Notes: generated from the sequence alone by a model not told the origin. A stretch of DNA of 64,000 bases from Mauremys mutica (GCF_020497125.1 NC_059077.1:33617340-33681339); one strand, 5' to 3'; counted from the stretch's first letter, positions 27,246 to 38,612 are shown. Numbers and translations are program-made.

Positions 27246-28266
27246 ATGATCAAATGGATTTACTCTGAATTTACTTTGGCCTCTTGAGAACATAACTGGG
27301 CCAGCAAAAGACAGAGTTGTGGATGATGCAGGAACCTGCTCAGTGTAGGATCAGGAGTGGGGCTGTGGGTGAGAGCTGTGGCCAGAGCTGCAGCTGAGGG
27401 CGAGGGTGCGTGGTGCTCCCTCCCTGGCCCCTGTAGGGATTGGCCTGGGCCCTGACGCATCTACCCCACAGTTTAGGGACAATGGCAACAGATGGTAACT
27501 AATAGGGAGATGTTTCTGTACATTTTTCCATAGCTTTTTAGTTTGAATCCAAGTTTTAAAACTGACTATGAATGAAAGATGCACAGTGGAAGAAAGACCA
27601 TTAACTTCACATATAAATTCTACATATGAACATTCAACCACATGCATCTGAAACCTAAATTAGTTTCTGTTTGAGTATAGAGCCAAGAGACAATCACTTT
27701 GTGCTTCTGGCTGGACAAATCAGTCATTATTAGAGCGGGACAATATTTTGTGTTCTAAACTATTGACAAAGGGGCTTTTTGGGGAAAGTTTTCTCTTTCA
27801 GTAGTCTGATTTTTTAAAAACAAACTTACCATCTCAATTTTTTTTCCTTTTCTTCCTCCCACCATCTCTTCCACTGTGCCACTAGAAAAGGGGGGGAAAC
27901 CACCTCAAAGTTCAGTGTATTCTTTTTGTTAAAAAGTCTCAACACTGTAATTTTTCATGAAAACTGAAATACAAGATTTTTTGTGCAGCTTTAGCTACTA
28001 TGTTGCCTTCTAAAGGAAGAGGCAAAGGGGTTGATTGTGGATACAGAGCAAGGAGTGAAAGAGTAGCAATTGTTGCAAGACAGCTGGCAATCAGAGAACA
28101 TGAGGGTTCCATGGTTAAGCACGCAAGTCAGGACGTGACAAAGGTAACAGTAAGTGCCCATGTGTGGATAAATATTACGATAGGGCTGGATTACTGACTC
28201 AATCCAAGTGGGCCTTGTGGCTCCCTGATCTGAACACTTAGCTGAGGCTCAGAAGGAAGTCTTAAA
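27246..28266. other. Upstream region, no gene
   Basis: About 200 bp of GC-rich sequence (27300-27470) resembles the interior of turtle hAT-type elements but has no ends. The remainder is AT-rich and unrecognised. Confidence 0.4.
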
Positions 28267-28669
28267 GGGTATGTCTACACTGCACCTGTGAGTGCACCTC
28301 CCAGCCTGGGAAGACAGACTTGTGCTAGGCTGACTCGAGCTAGTGTGCTAAAAATAGTAGTGTGGACATTGTGGCACCTTGGACTAGTGACCAAAACTTG
28401 GACCAAAGGGGATCAAGTGGGCTTGAGAGCCCACGCTGCCACTTGAGTCACAACATCCACCTGGCTATTTTTAGCCCACTAGCTTGAGTGGAGCTAGTAT
28501 GAGTGTTTTAGGGTTGCTAACTATCCAGGATTTTCCTGGAATCTCCAAGATTAATTTTTTTAATTAAAGATTGTCATGTGATGTAACCACCAGGAATACA
28601 TCCAACCAAAATTGGCAACCCTAGTCTGTCTACCCAGGCTTGGCTCCTAGTTGCCGCACAGACACATCC
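28267..28669. mobile_element. MITE, gtatgtctacact family (copy 2), with nested MITE
   Basis: The ends are gggtatgtctacactgc and its diverged complement (gacacatcc). The inner mirrored blocks gctagtgtgctaaaaatag and ctatttttagcccactagc match copy 1 at 11100-11372. A second MITE lies inside near the right end. Confidence 0.7.
28509..28623. mobile_element. Small hAT-type MITE nested in another MITE
   Basis: 115 bp with inverted ends tagggttgct and ggcaacccta. The duplicated flanks are degenerate (gagtgttt / gtctgtct, 5 of 8). The ends resemble those of the larger hAT element at 31015-32600 (tagggttgcc ... ggcaacccta), suggesting that the two share a transposase. Confidence 0.65.
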
Positions 28670-29013
28670 AAAGAGCTTGGCTTGTTTAGTCTTGCAAAAC
28701 AAAGGCTGAGAGGGAATATGATTGTTCTGTAGAAATACATCAAAGGGTTAAATACTAGAGAGGGAGAAGAGCTATTTAAGCTAAAGGACAATCTTGGCAC
28801 AAGAACAAATGGATATAAACTGGCCATAAATAAGTTCAGGCTGGAAATTAGAAGAGGGTTTCAAACCATCATAGGAGTGACATTCTGTAATCAACAGGAG
28901 CAGTGGGGGCAATAAGTTTTCAGATGAAGCTTGATACATTTATGAATGGGATTATATAATGTGGCTGCCTGCAATAACAAGTGCCTGGATTCGATGACCC
29001 AGGAGGACCCTTC
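28670..29013 (+). mobile_element. CR1 LINE 3' end (lineage B)
   Basis: Frame reads LFKLKDNLGTRTNGYKLAIN and KFRLEIRRGFQTI, clearly parallel to the lineage B copy at 7087-8168, followed by a tail ending gatgacccaggaggaccctt. Truncated to about 340 bp. Confidence 0.8.
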
Positions 29014-29467
29014 CAGAGTGGTAAAGCACCAAGCTTTGATGAAACAGAAGCTGAAATGTAAAAAGGTGGAAAGCAAGTGATGGTGAATTACGTGTGCTGG
29101 ATGGTTTAGGAAACGGAGAGCTATCCTAAAGATTGGAGAACAGGTGTCATCTACTGATTCTCTAAAAAGGGGGAGCAGTTTATTTGTGATACCTGGAGAG
29201 AGGTGACACACCTATTTGTGCCTGGCAATAAAAAGTGTTTTGCATTATCATTTTGAATAGGATGAAAACTGCTGTTTACAAAGTACTCAAAGAAGCAGCA
29301 ACTGGATTTTGATCTGGTAGGTTATATTCAGACCAGATTTTCACCTTGAGAAGATTTACTGAGAACTGCTGGTATTCAGAGCATAAGATGGTTTTTAACT
29401 TCCTTGATTTTAGAAAGCATTTAATAGTGTCCACAGAGAAACCCTCTGGAAGATCCCCATAGACAAT

Positions 29468-30010
29468 ATGGGGATCTTGGGAGACAGACCTGTCCTCGCT
29501 TACAGACAACCCCCCAACCTGAAGCAAATACTCACCAGCAACCACACATCACTGAACAAAAACACTAACCCAGGAACCCATCCTTTCAACAAAGACCGAT
29601 GCCAACTCTGTCCACATATCTATTCTAGTGACATCATCATAGGACCTAATCACAACAGCCATACCATCTGGGGCTCATTCACCTGCACATCTACCAATGT
29701 GATATATGCCATCATGTGCTAGCAATGCCCCTCTGCCATGTACATTGGCCACACTGGACAGTCTCTACGCAAAAGAATTAATGGACACAAATCTGACATC
29801 AGGAATCATAACACTCAAAAACCAGTAGGAGAGCATTTTAACCTGTCTGGTCATTCAATGACAGACCTGCGTGTGGCAATTTTGCAACAGAAAAGCTTCA
29901 AAAACAGACTCCAATGAGAAACTGCTGAGCTCGAATTGATATGCAAACTAGACACAATCAACTTAGGCTTGAATAGGGACTGGGAATGGCTGAGCCATTA
30001 CAAACTTTGA
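29468..30010 (+). pseudogene. Penelope-like GIY-YIG frame with two nonsense codons
   Basis: The frame runs collinear with residues of the 8811-9701 frame from DRPVLAYRQPPNLKQIL through RCQLCPHIYSSD, then NVIYAIMC, CPSAMYIGHTGQSLRKRING and ETAELELICKLD, to HYKL. It is broken only by TAG (about 29720) and TGA (about 29914); there is no frameshift. The Cys lost in the other copy is kept here (RCQLCPHI). Because of the stops it cannot make an intact nuclease. Confidence 0.85.
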
Positions 30011-30321
30011 ATTTATCTCCCCTTGTAAGTATTCTCACACTCTTATCAAACTGTCTGTACTGGGCTATCTTGATTATCACTTCAAAAGTTTTCTTCTCTT
30101 ACTTAATTGGCCTCTCAGAGTTGGTAAGACAACTCCCACCTTTTCATGCTCTCTGTATGTGTATATATATCTCCTCAATATATGTTCCATTTTATGCATC
30201 CGAAGAAGTGGGCTGTAGCCCACGAAAGCTTATGCTCAAATAAATTTGTTGGTCTCTAAGGTGCCACAAGTACTCCTGTTCTTTTTGCAGATACAGACTA
30301 ACACGGCTGCTACTCTGAAAA
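29472..30321 (+). mobile_element. Penelope-like element, 5'-truncated copy in RTE
   Basis: Flanked by a 13-bp duplication with one mismatch, atagacaatatgg (29459-29471) and atagacactatgg (30322-30334). Removing the insert restores the RTE reading. It contains the linker plus GIY-YIG region and the 3' end familiar from turtle genomes (cccacgaaagcttatgctc, then aaggtgccacaagtactcc and gactaacacggctgc). No left-hand inverted repeat, unlike the copy at 8705-9864. Confidence 0.88.
30200..30227 (+). ncRNA. Hammerhead-ribozyme-like core in second Penelope copy (degraded)
   Basis: CCGAAGA (30200-30206), hairpin gtgggc/gcccac (30208-30223), then GAAA (30224-30227). It matches CUGANGA - helix II - GAAA except for one U-to-C change in the first box. 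Compared with the copy at 9780-9807, the helix II pair is gggc/gccc instead of gggt/accc, a compensatory difference. Confidence 0.45.
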
Positions 30322-31014
30322 ATAGACACTATGGAATTCCAGCGAAGATTTTTAATTTAGAATAAAATTTCTAGGACAAATCTGTAGGTTGAAGCAGGGC
30401 AGAGTGGAGACACAGAATGTTTAAATAGTGGCATAAGGCAAGGTTGCATATTATCCCCACTTCTCTTCTGCATTGCCATAGACTGCAGCTGCCAAGGACA
30501 CTGGTATTGTTTGGGCGAGAGAGAAGCTGAGATACTTGGTTTTGAGATGACACAGACGTATTGGATACTAACTTGGATGGAATGAAAGGCTTTTTATGAC
30601 CATAAAAACAGAAGCTGCTAAAGTGGGACTTCATATGAACGTGCAGAAGACCCAAGACCATGGAGACAGAGAATGCTGTCAACACTGGTGGATGTGTTAT
30701 TAATGGAGAAGATTAGGAAAAAGTTGATGACTTTGTCTATCTTGGAAGTACAACAGCAGATAGTGGCCAGCTCACTAAAGTGAAGGTAAGAACTGGGAAA
30801 GCCACTTGATATTTTCCCATTTGTAAAATATCTGGAAGAGTAAGAAGATAGATCTACACACTAAAATTAGATTGTATGATGCTATTGTCCTTCCAACACT
30901 ACTGTATGATTAAAAGTAGAAGTAGCCAACAAAAAGCTGAATGCATTCCACTAGCATTGTTTAAGAAAAATCTTGGGAATTCATGTGGAAGTGCTGCACT
31001 ACATGGGTCAGCAG

Positions 31015-32600
31015 TAGGGTTGCCAGGTGTCTGTTTTTTGACCAGAACACCTGGTCAAAAAGGGACCCTGGCAGCTCTGGTCGGCACCACCAACTGGGCC
31101 ATTAAAAGCCCAGAGCTAAGGCAGGCTCCCTACCTGCCCTGGCTCCACATGGCTCCCAGAAGTAGCAGGTGTGTCCCTGCAGCCCCTAAATGCATGGGCA
31201 GGCTCTGAGTGCCAGCTCCACAGATCCCATTGGCCTGGAACTTAGACCAACTGGAGCTGCAGAGGCTGTGCTTGTGAGTGCGAGGGCAGTGCGCTGAGGC
31301 TCCCTGGCCACCCATATACCTAGGGGCCATAGGGACCTGGTGGCCAATTCCTGGGAGCCGCAGTAAGCACCACCCAGACCCCGCACTCCCACATACACCC
31401 CAATCCCCTGCTCCAGCCTGGAGCCCCCTCCTGCACCCCAAACCTCTCATCCCTTGCCCCACCCCAGATCCCACATCCCCAGCCCAAGCCCTCACCCCCT
31501 CCTGCACCCCAACTCCCTGCCCCAACCTGGAGCCCTCTTCTGCACCCAAACCCCTCATCCCCAACCCCACCCAGAGCAAGCCCTTACCCCCTCCCGCACC
31601 CCAAACCTCTGCCTGGTGAAAGTACATAAGAACGGCCGTACCGGGTCAGACCAAAGGCCCATCTAGCCCAGTATCTGTCTACCGATAGTGGCCAATGTCG
31701 GGTGCCCCAGAGGGAGTGAATCTAACAGGCAATGATCAAGTGATCTCTCTCCTGCCATCCATCTCCATCCTCTGACAAACAGAGACTAGGAACACCATTT
31801 CTTACCCATCCTGGCTAATAGCCATTTATGGACTTAACCACCATGAATTTATCCAGTTCTCTTTTAAACGCTGTTATAGTCCTATCCTTCACAACCTCCT
31901 TAGGTAAGGAGTTCCACAAGTTGACTGTGCGCTGTGTGAAGAAGAACTTCCTTTTATTTGTTTTAAACCTGCTGCCTATTAATTTCATTTGGTGACCCCC
32001 AGTTCTTGTATTATGGGAATAAGTAACTAACTTTTCCTTATCCACTTTCTCCATATCACTCAGGATTTTATATACCTCTATCATATCCCCCCTTAGTCTC
32101 CTTTTTTCCAAGCTGAAGAGTCCTAGCCTCTTTAATCTTTCCTCCTATGGGACCCTCTCCAAACCCCTAATCATTTTAGTTGCCCTTTTCTGAACCTTTT
32201 CTAGTGCAAGTATATCTTTTTTGAGGTGAGGACACCACATCTGTACACAGTATTCAAGATGTGGGCGTACCATGGATTTATATAAGGGCAATAATATAGT
32301 CTCAGTCTTATTTTCTATCCCCTTTTTAATGATTCCTAACATCCTGTTTGCTTTTTTGACCGCCTCTGCACACTGCGTGGACATCTTCAGAGAACTATCC
32401 ATGATGATTCCAAGATTTTTTCTTGACTTGTTGTTGCTAAATTAGCTCCCATTAGGAAGGCCAAATTAGCTTCCAATTAGTAGGTGAGAGTGGGGGAGAG
32501 CGAGTGATGGGGGCGGGGGGGGATGAAGTGAGCACAGGGTGGGGCCTGAGAGAAGGGGCAGGGTGTTTGGTTTTGTGCGATTGGAAAGTTGGCAACCCTA
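31015..32600. mobile_element. hAT-type element, interrupted by CR1
   Basis: The inverted ends are tagggttgccaggtg (left) and ttggcaaccctA (right), with a perfect 8-bp duplication gtcagcag (31007-31014 and 32601-32608). It sits in the RTE-like LINE. The interior is C-rich with a degenerate minisatellite of ctgcaccccaa-type units (31400-31610) and has no transposase. The 165-codon and similar open frames here are compositional. Confidence 0.88.
31622..32440 (-). mobile_element. CR1 LINE 3' part (lineage A) inside hAT
   Basis: Minus-strand ORF2 pieces: NRMLGIIKKGIENKTETILL and MVRPHLEYCVQMWCPHLKKD (32145-32402), then [20 protein letters not shown] ... [20 protein letters not shown] (31815-32111), separated by a short disruption. 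The 3' tail, whose complement reads taagaacggccgtaccgg, ends at about 31622. Flanking hAT sequence continues on both sides. The least decayed CR1 of the window. Confidence 0.88.
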
Positions 32601-32920
32601 GTCAGCAGACTGGACTCAATAATTAGAGAAAGACAGCTGTAGTGTTTTGGCCATGTCATCAGGCAAGCCTGTGACAGCAGCACAAGGTATGACTTAGACA
32701 AGATTCTACCTGGAGGACAAAGAATGATCTATTGCAGGATTATTAAAAATGATGCTCCCATCATGGAGACAGCTCACAATGGAGTCAAACATCTTGCTCT
32801 GGATAGACAGCAGTGGGAAAATGGGTTGCTTCATGTACCACTAGGAGATTCTAAGTTCCAGTCCTATGTATGCTCCTCTACCAAACAGAGAATGATAAAA
32901 AAGTGACCAGAGAAGTAAAG

Positions 32921-33927
32921 AATGAAGCCAAGTTTGGATCTTGAGATATAGCAGATGAAATATAAAATAACCAGACTAGAGCTGAAATAAATTTTTCAGT
33001 CAAATAGTTTATTTGCCAAATAAGGCAGTTTCTGGACAACCAAAACTATTCACTAAATTTTACTTGAGAACAGTTTAGGATGAATTAAAAAAATTTTTTT
33101 AAGAGTCAAAACAGATCATTTTGACCATTTGAAAACAAAACGTTTTTACTCTGTTTTGAAGTGATAGGGGTTAGAAATTTAGCTAGATTTCTTTAATTTT
33201 TTTTAAAAGGTTAAAAACCACTTGACAATGTAACAACCATAGCAGCAGTAGCAACAAAACCTGAAAAAAAATTCATTTTGAATCAAATGGAATTTTTTTG
33301 GACTCAAATGATTTTTGGGGGGGGGGAGGAGAGGGGTGTTCACATTTTGTCATGTGAAACGAGTTCAGTTTTGGTTTGAACTAAAACATTTTTATTTTTT
33401 CAGATTTTCCATTTAGCCACCACTATACAGGGCCACATCCTGGTCCTACTGAATCAGTCTGAATTGTGCCATTGACTTCAGCAGGACTAGGATTTGGCAC
33501 AGTATGTTTGTTATATTGCCAAGATTCTATTAGACAGTAACATATCACAGTTAACACTGCAATTCCTCCCAACGATTTATAGCATTAGTGTAATGCTGCC
33601 AAATTCCACTAGATGGTGAACTTTGATCACTTTGCCTCTTCTCATTGTGGAATGGGACACTTGGATGGTTTAACCTGTGAAGTGTGCAGATCCAAATGGG
33701 CAAAACTAAACAGAGAACAGGGAGCACTAGGTTGAAAGAAATTGTCAGAAGAAACCTAGGAATGGGTTTTACCATCACTGCAGTTAATCCATCTCCCCAA
33801 GAGGCTTTTGCCAGGGTGATGGAAGAATTCTCCTGTTGACCTAGCTACATCTGCATCAGAGGTTAGACCTCTAACTACAGTGCTCAGGGCAGGAAATTTT
33901 TCACTGTCTTGAATGATGCAGCTAGTT
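32921..33927. other. Upstream region, no gene
   Basis: AT-rich sequence with A/T and G runs (33303-33335). Apart from the short MITE at 33429-33500, nothing recognised. Confidence 0.45.
33429..33500. mobile_element. Short palindromic MITE
   Basis: ggccacatcctggtcctact at the left is mirrored by agcaggactaggatttggca at the right (imperfect 20-bp arms). Confidence 0.55.
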
Positions 33928-36180
33928 CGATAAGAACATAAAGAATGGCCATACTGGGTCAGACCAAAGGTCCATCTAGCCTAGTATCCTGTCTTCCGGC
34001 AATGGCCAATGCCGGGTGCCCCAGAGGGAATGAACAGAACAGGTAATCATCAAGCAATCCTTGTCACTCATTCCCAGCTTCTGGCAAACAGAGGCTAGGG
34101 ACACCATCCCTGCCCATCCTGGCTAATAGCCATTGACAGACCTATCTTCCATGAATTTATCTAGTTCTTTTTTAATGATGCCCAACATTCTGTTCACATT
34201 TTTGACTGCTGCTGTATAGTTAGTGGATGTTTTCAGAGAACTATTCACAATGACACCAAGATCTCTTTCTTGAGTGGTAACAGCCAATTTAAACCCCATA
34301 ATTTTATATGCATAGTTGGGATTAAGTTTTCCGATGTGCATTACTTTGCATTTATCAACATTGAATTTCATCTGCCATTTTGTTGCCCAGTCACCTAGTT
34401 TTGAGAGATCCTTTGTAGCTCTTTGAAGTCTGCCTGGGACTTAACCATCTTGAGTAGTTTTGTATCATCTGCAGATTTTGCCACCTCACTGTTTACCCCC
34501 TTTTCCAGATCATTTATGAATATGTTGAATAGTACTGGTCCCAGTACAGACCCTGGGAGACACCACTATTTACCTCTCTCCATTCGGAGAACCGACTATT
34601 TATTCCTACCGTTTGTTTCCTATCTTTTAACCAGTTACCACTCCATGAGAGGACCTTACTTTGTTTAAAAGCCTTTGGTGAGGGACCTTGTCAAAGGCTT
34701 TCTGAAAATCTAAGTGCATTATATCCACTGGATCCCTCTTGTTTGCATGCTTGTTGACCCCCTCAAAGAATTTTAGTAGATTGGTGAGGCAAGATTTCCC
34801 TTTACCAAAATCATATTGACTCTTCCAACAAATTATGTTTATCTATGTGTCTGATAATTTTGTCCTTCACTATAGTTTCAACCAGTTTGCCCAGTACTGA
34901 AATCAGGCTTACAGGCCTGTAATTGCCAGGATCATGTCTGGAGTCCTTTTTAAAAATTGGCATCACATTAGCTATCCTCTACTCATGTGAACTGAAGCTG
35001 ATTTGAACAATAGGTTACAGACTACAGTTAGTAGTTCTGCAATTTCACATTTGAGTTCCTTCAGAACTCTTGGATGACCACCATCTGGTCCCGGTGATGT
35101 ATTACTGTTTAATTTATCAATTTGTTCCAAAACGCTAATGGAACTCTAATGACACCTCAATCTGGGACAGTTCCTCCAATTTGTCATCTAAAAAGAACGG
35201 ATCAGGTTTGGGAATCTCCCTCACATCTTCAGCCATGAAGACCGATGCAAAGAATTAATTTTGTTTCTCTGCAGTGGCCTTATCATCCTTGACTGTTCCT
35301 TTAACATCTCAATCATCCAGTGTCCCCACTAGAAGTTTAGCAGGCTTCCTGCTTCTGAGGTACTTAAAAGTATGTTGCTATTACTTTGAGTCTTTGGCTA
35401 GCTGTTCTTCAAATTCCTTCTTGGCCTTCCTAATTATAATTTTTATACTTCATTTGCCAGAGTTTATGTTCCTTTCTGTTTTCCCTCACTAAGATTTAAC
35501 TTCTATCTTTTAAAGGATGCCTTTTTGCCTTTCACTGCTTCTTTTACTTTATTGTTTAGCCACAGTGTCACTTTTTTGGTTCTCCTACTATGTTTTTTTA
35601 ATTTGGGGTATACATTTAAGTTGAGCCTCTATTATGGTGTCTTTAAAAAGTTTCCATGCAGCTTGCAGGGATTTCATTTTTGGCACTGTACCTTTTAATT
35701 TCTGTTTCACTAACTTCCTTGTATTTGTGTATTCCCCCTTTCTAAAATTAAATGGTACAGTGTTGGGCTGGTGTGGTGTTTTCCCTGCAACAGGGATGTT
35801 AGAATTATATTATGGTCACTATTACAGCTATGTTCACCTCTTGGACCAGATCCTGTGCTCCACTAAGGACTAAATCAAGAATTGCCTCTCCTCCAAGAAG
35901 CAGTCATTTAAGGTATCAAGAAACTTCATCTCTGCATCCCGTCCTGAGGTGATGTATACCCAGTCAATATGGGGATAGTTGAAATCTCCCATTATTTCTG
36001 AGTTTGTTTATTTTAATAGCCTCTCTAATCTCCCTGACCATATCACAGTCACTATCCCCATCCTGGTCAGGTGGTCGGTAATATCTCTCTTCTGCTATAT
36101 TCTTATTATGAGAGCATGGAATTACTATCCATAGAAATTCTATGGTACAGTTTGGTTCATTTAGGATTTTTACTTAATTT
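33928..36180 (-). mobile_element. Long CR1 LINE (lineage A), endonuclease to 3' end
   Basis: Minus-strand order from right to left: endonuclease motif MGDFNYPHIDW (35957-35992), the linker with FNFRKGEYTNTRKL (about 35700-35760), SPGPDGGHPRVLKELKCEIA (about 35040-35100), the RT block FKKDSRHDPGNYRPVSLISV (34863-34966), a decayed VSQG (about 34550), then KFNVDKCKVMHIGK and VTTQERDLGVIVNSSLKTS (34220-34371), and the lineage A tail ending near 33928. Many stops and indels. An internal deletion removes about 460 bp of ORF2 near 34170. About 2.25 kb, the longest LINE here. Confidence 0.9.
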
Positions 36181-36203
36181 GATTCTATGCTTTCCCCTGC
36201 CCG

Positions 36204-36220
36204 CCCCCCCCCCCCCCCCC
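36204..36220. repeat. Poly-C tract
   Basis: Seventeen consecutive C residues in a C-rich setting. It may be length-variable. Confidence 0.85.
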
Positions 36221-36573
36221 GCCCAAATCACAATGTAATTTTTAAGTGTAAACCAGGCCTAGGTGTTCATCCAAGTCTGCTCCTAGGCAGCTTTGCTTAT
36301 ATGACTGGCAAATAGTGAGCATCACATCCATTCAGACATTTGCGTATAATTAATTACATTTCTGTTACTGCCGCGGCCAATGCAAACATTAGCTCTCTCC
36401 ATCAACTGCTACACTATATTGGGTACAAATAAGTTTTCCTAGAATACCAGTCATGAAGGCTTTTGTTTTTAAACAACATTTGTAGTAAAGATCTGTTTCA
36501 TGCTGCTGTGGTTATGTTAGCACTCCAGTAGTTCCAGGCCTTTGGAATGAATTTTTTCCCCCTCTGCCTGAAA

Positions 36574-36911
36574 TAGGGTGACCAGACATCCTGATAAAAT
36601 CAAGACTGTCTTGATTTTGAAGAGTTTGTCCCACGTCCCGACCAGAGTACGTCGGGATGCCATTTGTCCTGATATTTTGTTTCCTGGTCTTCAGTGGCAA
36701 TTTGACGGAGAGTCCTTCAGTCGTGGACGATCTTCAGCAGTATTTTGGCAGCGGGTGCTTCGGTCTTTGGTGGCAAGGTTTATTACCAGCGGTATTTCAG
36801 CGGTGGAAGACTGCCCGCGACTGAAGGGCTCTCTGCCACCGAACTCCTGGATGGATGAGTGAAAAAAAAAAAAAGCCCCCCCACGGCGGTCCCGATATTT
36901 TGGTCACCCTA
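36574..36911. mobile_element. hAT-type MITE with perfect 8-bp duplication
   Basis: 338 bp, ends tagggtgaccagacatcctg and (complement) attttggtcaccctA. The perfect duplication is gcctgaaa (36566-36573 and 36912-36919). No transposase. Interior with tggcagcggg/cagcggtattt motifs. Confidence 0.9.
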
Positions 36912-36919
36912 GCCTGAAA

Positions 36920-38533
36920 ACATGATGATCTAGAGAGTGCCTTCTACCCTTGTCTAGGAGTGCTCCTGGCACCAGTAATTGGGATTGTGCCAGGGTCTTC
37001 ATCTCTATCTTATGAAGCCAGTTTGAATGGAGTGGAAGATACTGGGATACTGCTAAAACCAGTGAGAATTTAGGTTTATTTACATAAAAGGTAAAACATT
37101 CTTTTTGCAAAATTGGGATATGTTTGCAGCTGTAAATATAATTAAAAGTTAAGAATAGAACTTCACAAACAAACCCCCAACCCAAAGGATTTTGTACAGT
37201 ATACAGAGACTGTATACGACAACCAGGTAGCAGCATCTATTTGTTACTATAAACCATAACAAATTAGTTTGACTTTTCAGTCTTTGATCCTTATTCCATA
37301 GTTTATAAACTCAAACATAGAAAACCTGTGTGGAAGCAGGTAAAAGTCAAATGATATAAGCCTAATAATTTCATGTTTAACTTCGCTTTTTACTTGGTTA
37401 GTCCACATTTAACTAGGTAAAAATTATAGATTTAAGGCATTATATATAAATAAAACACTACATGGATGTTTCTTAATCCATGTTAAATTTGTGATCAAAT
37501 ATATTTTACATTTCAAAGCAAGTACTTCCCTAAGCCCCAAACATGAGAACAAGTAAGCTGATTAGAAACTGCAGCCTGACTGCATCACAAAAGGCCTAGC
37601 ACTGCATTCCTTGCACACCCAGAACTCTGACTGAGCTCAGATCTTAGGTCATTAACTTGTCTTTTGATCAGTTGCCTTCTGTTCCTATCTTCTCATATAA
37701 ATGGCTCTGACATCTCTGGTTTGTCACAACCACAGCGCACTTTGTGTTTTATTAACCATCATCATCTTACAGCCGCATGCAGCAATGCTATTTACAGTGT
37801 TATATAATCATAAGAGGGGGAAGAGATCTCCCTTTGCCCTGGCCATGCTGACCTTTCTCCCTCTCGCTGTGCGCTTCCTTCCTGTACTTCTTTTCTATTC
37901 TTGCAATTAACAGGCTAATTAGCTTCCTAGCTCTTCCCAGTCTAGTAATTAGCCACTCCCATCCCTCAATCAGATCCTCTCCAGGGAACTAACTGGATTT
38001 ACAGTGACCAGAGTGCTGGTTCAACCGCTGGTTCTCAGCTCTCTGTCATAATCAGAAAGGCGTTATGTGCACTACCAGTAACTGGGCAAACTAGATCTGC
38101 ACGTTTTATTATTGCATTTATATTGTAGTGTTCGATTTAACCCTGTGCATGTATCCCCAAAACTCAAACTACAAGGAGAATATTTAACCCTGCTGACTGA
38201 AGAGAATCAACATGGGCACACACAGGCAGAACTGAAAGATGAAGCATCTGAAGTAGTTTCAGAATGAAAAAAAAGGAAGTAAATATGACTGATCAGCCAC
38301 TAAGTATCCAAAATTGCTATTATACCTGTAGCAGTGCTTTGTGATGCAGTTATCAAGAGTTGATGCAATTCCAGATGCTGAGTGCACATGAAGTCCACAC
38401 TTAATATGGCTCTGAAAGAGGCAATTAATTATGGGGATTTTAGGTATTACTTTGACGTAGCACAAATCATATAGACAGTTCCCCAAGGGCTTTGTTATCT
38501 ATGTATGAACTCACCTGTCCAGCTGTATCACTG
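36920..38533. other. Upstream region, nothing recognised
   Basis: About 1.6 kb of unique-looking sequence without recognisable repeat, exon or RNA gene. Confidence 0.45.
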
Positions 38534-38608
38534 GAATTATTTATATTACTAGAGCACCTAGAGGCCCAAGCTAAGACCAGGACTCTACTGACTGTACAAA
38601 CACTGAGG
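38534..38608 (-). repeat. Old interspersed repeat (copy c, inverted)
   Basis: ttatattactagagcaccta, gaggcccaagctaagaccag and gactgtacaaacac read as the complement of the repeat at 15499-15613 and 50020-50124. Confidence 0.6.
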
Positions 38609-38612
38609 TGAA

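Larger units (their letters stand above)
29020..32920 (+). mobile_element. RTE-like non-LTR retrotransposon, interrupted twice
   Basis: Decayed RT polyprotein segments in order on the plus strand: GKAPSFDETEAEM and PKDWRTGVIYWFSKKGEQFI (29020-29180), KAFNSVHRETLWKIP (about 29410-29458), SGIRQGCILSPLLFCIAID (30424-30483), VDDFVYLGSTTADSG (about 30724), KIRLYDAIVLPTLLYD (about 30862), then after the second insertion GHVIRQACDSS (32648) and LALDRQQWE (about 32793). This order (RQG-ILSPLLF, D-F-YLGS, VLPTLLY, GHV) is that of RTE-type LINEs, not CR1. Multiple stops and frameshifts. Interrupted at 29472-30321 and 31015-32600. Confidence 0.8.

Noticed and set aside
31130..31627. 165-codon Gly/Trp-rich frame on the minus strand
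   Set aside because: It lies in the C-rich minisatellite of a hAT element; the repetitive protein reflects ctgcacccc-type DNA repeats.
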